Assembly (NCBI GenBank): GCA_003153775.1
Contig: PMBI01000046.1
Span: forward strand, 19,856 to 83,855
Source: Syntrophaceae bacterium
Lineage (GTDB): Bacteria; Desulfobacterota; Syntrophia; Syntrophales; UBA2185
DNA length: 64,000 bases
Direction of reading: 5' to 3'
The translations under genes and the position numbers were made by a program. The stretch's first letter is position 1. Every line of letters starts with the position of its first letter. The notes beneath the pieces are model-generated. The model worked only from the letters and a program-made list of their open reading frames with translations. It had not been told where the DNA came from and did not search any database. Positions 62,578 through 64,000 of the stretch are shown piece after piece.

Positions 62578-63216
62578 CTAACCGTTGACGACATACTTCC
62601 GGAAACTTTTTTCAAAAAAGGCCGCCTTGTCTTTAGGCATTTGATACTTTTTCAGGCCGAACTTGTAGTCGCCCGTAGGGAGCATGCCGATTTTTTCGCA
62701 ATATTGTTCAGATCCGCCCAGTGCATAAAGGACAAATTCTCCTTCCAGCGATAGAGAAAGGCTCGTCTTGATAGTGAAATAGACGAGACCTGATCCTATG
62801 CGCCGCATTCTGCCGGCGGTGCCGTAATAATTCCACGGAGCCGTGGCAAAAAAATCCAGGTACAGCAGGCGTTGATGCCTGAAAGACAGCAAACCATCGA
62901 GGCGCGCGCCGGTGCAGGCTGCGTAGCATTTGTCAATGAGAACTGAGCTCAGCGACATATTGATTATTCTATCCCATTCAAAACAGCGGTAGTTAAAATC
63001 TTTATCCCTTTGCCGTATAATTTTGTCATCCACGTATGGCTCCCATGTGCTGCCGAAATCACGGACAGTATCCAAAGTCGCCGTCCTGATTTCAGTCTCG
63101 CAATCTATTTTTTCGACGCTGTCATAAGAGAGAAATTTCACGTCAAGGGAATCCCTTTCAATTACGCGCTGCCTGCGCCTGCGGGGCCGGATATAGCACT
63201 CATAAACGTTTAGCAT
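62578..63216 (-). CDS. Hypothetical protein, weakly GNAT-like
   Basis: A 212-aa soluble protein that I cannot name. The segment near the C terminus (GSGLVYFTIKTSLSLSLEGEFVLYALGGSEQYCEKIGMLP) is reminiscent of the acetyltransferase fold, in which a strand is followed by YEKxGF, but this is weak. No strong ribosome-binding site is seen. Confidence 0.5.
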   Translation of the reverse strand: MLNVYECYIRPRRRRQRVIERDSLDVKFLSYDSVEKIDCETEIRTATLDTVRDFGSTWEPYVDDKIIRQRDKDFNYRCFEWDRIINMSLSSVLIDKCYAACTGARLDGLLSFRHQRLLYLDFFATAPWNYYGTAGRMRRIGSGLVYFTIKTSLSLSLEGEFVLYALGGSEQYCEKIGMLPTGDYKFGLKKYQMPKDKAAFFEKSFRKYVVNG

Positions 63217-63351
63217 AGGTCAGGCGATAAGAGAATAGACGTTTTGATATCTTTGACAACCCGCTCCTTGAGCGGATCGGGACTGCTGCCGTTCCCACGT
63301 AGCTTCCACAAACATCGGGATACTGTGCGCCTCTATGCGGGGAATGACTCA

Positions 63352-63380
63352 TTGACACACGAGGCAATTCTTCTTATACT
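63352..63380 (+). promoter_or_regulatory. Sigma-70 promoter
   Basis: TTGACA (63352-63357) and TATACT (63375-63380) with a 17-base spacer, a near-consensus promoter, about 34 bases before the ATG of the next gene. Confidence 0.8.
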
Positions 63381-63413
63381 GTCCACAAATATAACGGCGA
63401 AAACAGGTGCAAC

Positions 63414-63815
63414 ATGAACGGGAAAAGCGAAGGCGTGCGCATGGGTATTAATCTCTTAAGCGCGGTTATTCTGCTGGTTGGTCTGGGTACGGCGATATTC
63501 GTATATCAGACAGCCGATATGGATGCGGGCGGCGCCCTCGGTTACCAGATAATAGGCGGCACTATTTATCCGATCATGCCGGAAAATACGAAGATATATA
63601 AACATGATCTGGAAGTATACGGCGGAAAGGCCGCCGTGCTTGCGGATGACTTCCGGCGCTGGTTTAACGGGTTATGGCATGGGAAAACACTCGCATTCAC
63701 GATAGCTGTGCTTGCCATCTTTGCGTCCTTTGTCGGTTTTTTTACCGCCAGGCACCTGCCGTCACGCTCAATATCTGATGACGGCGCTGAAAACAATCGG
63801 AACGGAACGAGCTAA
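63414..63815 (+). CDS. Two-helix membrane protein of unknown function
   Basis: A 133-aa protein with hydrophobic helices at about 11-29 and 89-108 and a soluble segment between them. Not recognised. A strong promoter lies directly upstream. The ATG at 63414 has AGGTG nearby; an ATG at 63441 is an alternative. Confidence 0.6.
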   Translation: MNGKSEGVRMGINLLSAVILLVGLGTAIFVYQTADMDAGGALGYQIIGGTIYPIMPENTKIYKHDLEVYGGKAAVLADDFRRWFNGLWHGKTLAFTIAVLAIFASFVGFFTARHLPSRSISDDGAENNRNGTS

Positions 63816-63890
63816 CTATATGATCGCATCATTTCGGTGTCATATCGACCGAAGGGAGATATCTTTTTCTGTCCGTTAAATAGAAGTTTG

Positions 63891-63950
63891 TCATTCCCGC
63901 GCAGGCGGGAATCCAGTGCAGTGTCATTCCGAACGAATGTGAGGAATCTT
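63891..63950. repeat. Short intergenic hairpin repeats
   Basis: Two similar units, GTCATTCCCGC...GCGGGAATCCAG (hairpin stem ATTCCCGC at 63893-63900 and GCGGGAAT at 63905-63912, loop GCAG) and GTCATTCC...GGAATCTT (about 63923-63950). The first kind is a widespread dispersed intergenic element in bacteria (established from memory). They lie in the non-coding tail of the window. Confidence 0.6.
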
Positions 63951-64000
63951 GATTTTCTTCTCTTAGGTCCGAACAAATATTTCTCGCTACGCTCGAAATG

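Noticed and set aside
1..64000. CRISPR arrays, tRNA and rRNA genes
   Set aside because: No regularly spaced repeats, cloverleaf sequences or rRNA-like stretches were recognised on inspection.

Overview
This window reads as chromosomal DNA from an anaerobic, probably syntrophic or fermentative Gram-negative bacterium of the deltaproteobacterial (Desulfobacterota) type. This is inferred from gene content: short-chain acyl-CoA oxidation genes, an ADP-forming acyl-CoA synthetase, a tungsten-type aldehyde:ferredoxin oxidoreductase, polyferredoxin, glutaconate-CoA-transferase-like and HMG-CoA-lyase-like genes, many PAS/HD-GYP regulators, and a selenocysteine codon. No rRNA, tRNA, CRISPR array or complete prophage was seen.

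Layout. 0.3-9.1 kb: a lipoprotein, a lysine/alanine-rich histone-H1-like protein, a CRP-type regulator and then a mostly minus-strand block (ketopantoate reductase, amidohydrolase, metal-binding/lysine-tail protein, alpha/beta hydrolase, pyruvoyl arginine decarboxylase). The block ends in a likely operon of a cyclic-nucleotide-binding protein, a 68-residue glutaredoxin-like selenoprotein with an in-frame UGA at 8569-8571, and an HtrA protease. 9.3-14.5 kb, plus strand: NlpC/P60-type lipoprotein, ADP-forming acyl-CoA synthetase, ElbB, TruA. 14.5-21.8 kb, minus strand: NrtS-like membrane protein, aryl-alcohol-type dehydrogenase, PH-domain protein, LUD protein, glucan phosphorylase, LapA-like protein, methyltransferase, isochorismatase and small membrane proteins.

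22.1-29.3 kb, plus strand: a compact alcohol-to-acid oxidation cluster (zinc ADH, SCP2-like protein, two tandem iron-ADH paralogues of which the first lacks two of four metal ligands, AOR, four-cluster ferredoxin), followed by a glutaredoxin and a ferredoxin-thioredoxin-reductase-like subunit. 29.7-41.8 kb: a cluster best explained as oxidation of isovalerate or a related branched acid. It holds an AtoE-type transporter, an isovaleryl-CoA-dehydrogenase-like enzyme, a CoA-transferase, GctAB-like CoA-transferase subunits, a biotin-dependent carboxyltransferase, an AUH-like (methylglutaconyl-CoA) hydratase and two HMG-CoA-lyase-family proteins. The two arms diverge from a 1.2 kb gene-free region that carries a perfect 28-bp inverted repeat; a third copy lies 10.5 kb away beside a truncated IS1-like transposase.

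41.8-52 kb: nitrilase, Dabb protein, molybdopterin oxidoreductase, transposase remnant, transglutaminase-like and small zinc proteins, isochorismatase, cache protein, MBL hydrolase, crotonase, SDR and FmdB-like protein. 52-64 kb: GH13 enzyme, large hybrid histidine kinase, cyclase, second ketopantoate reductase, two convergent HD-GYP proteins, small uncharacterised proteins, and at the right edge short hairpin-type intergenic repeats. Assignments come from motif reading without database searches; enzyme substrates are inferences.
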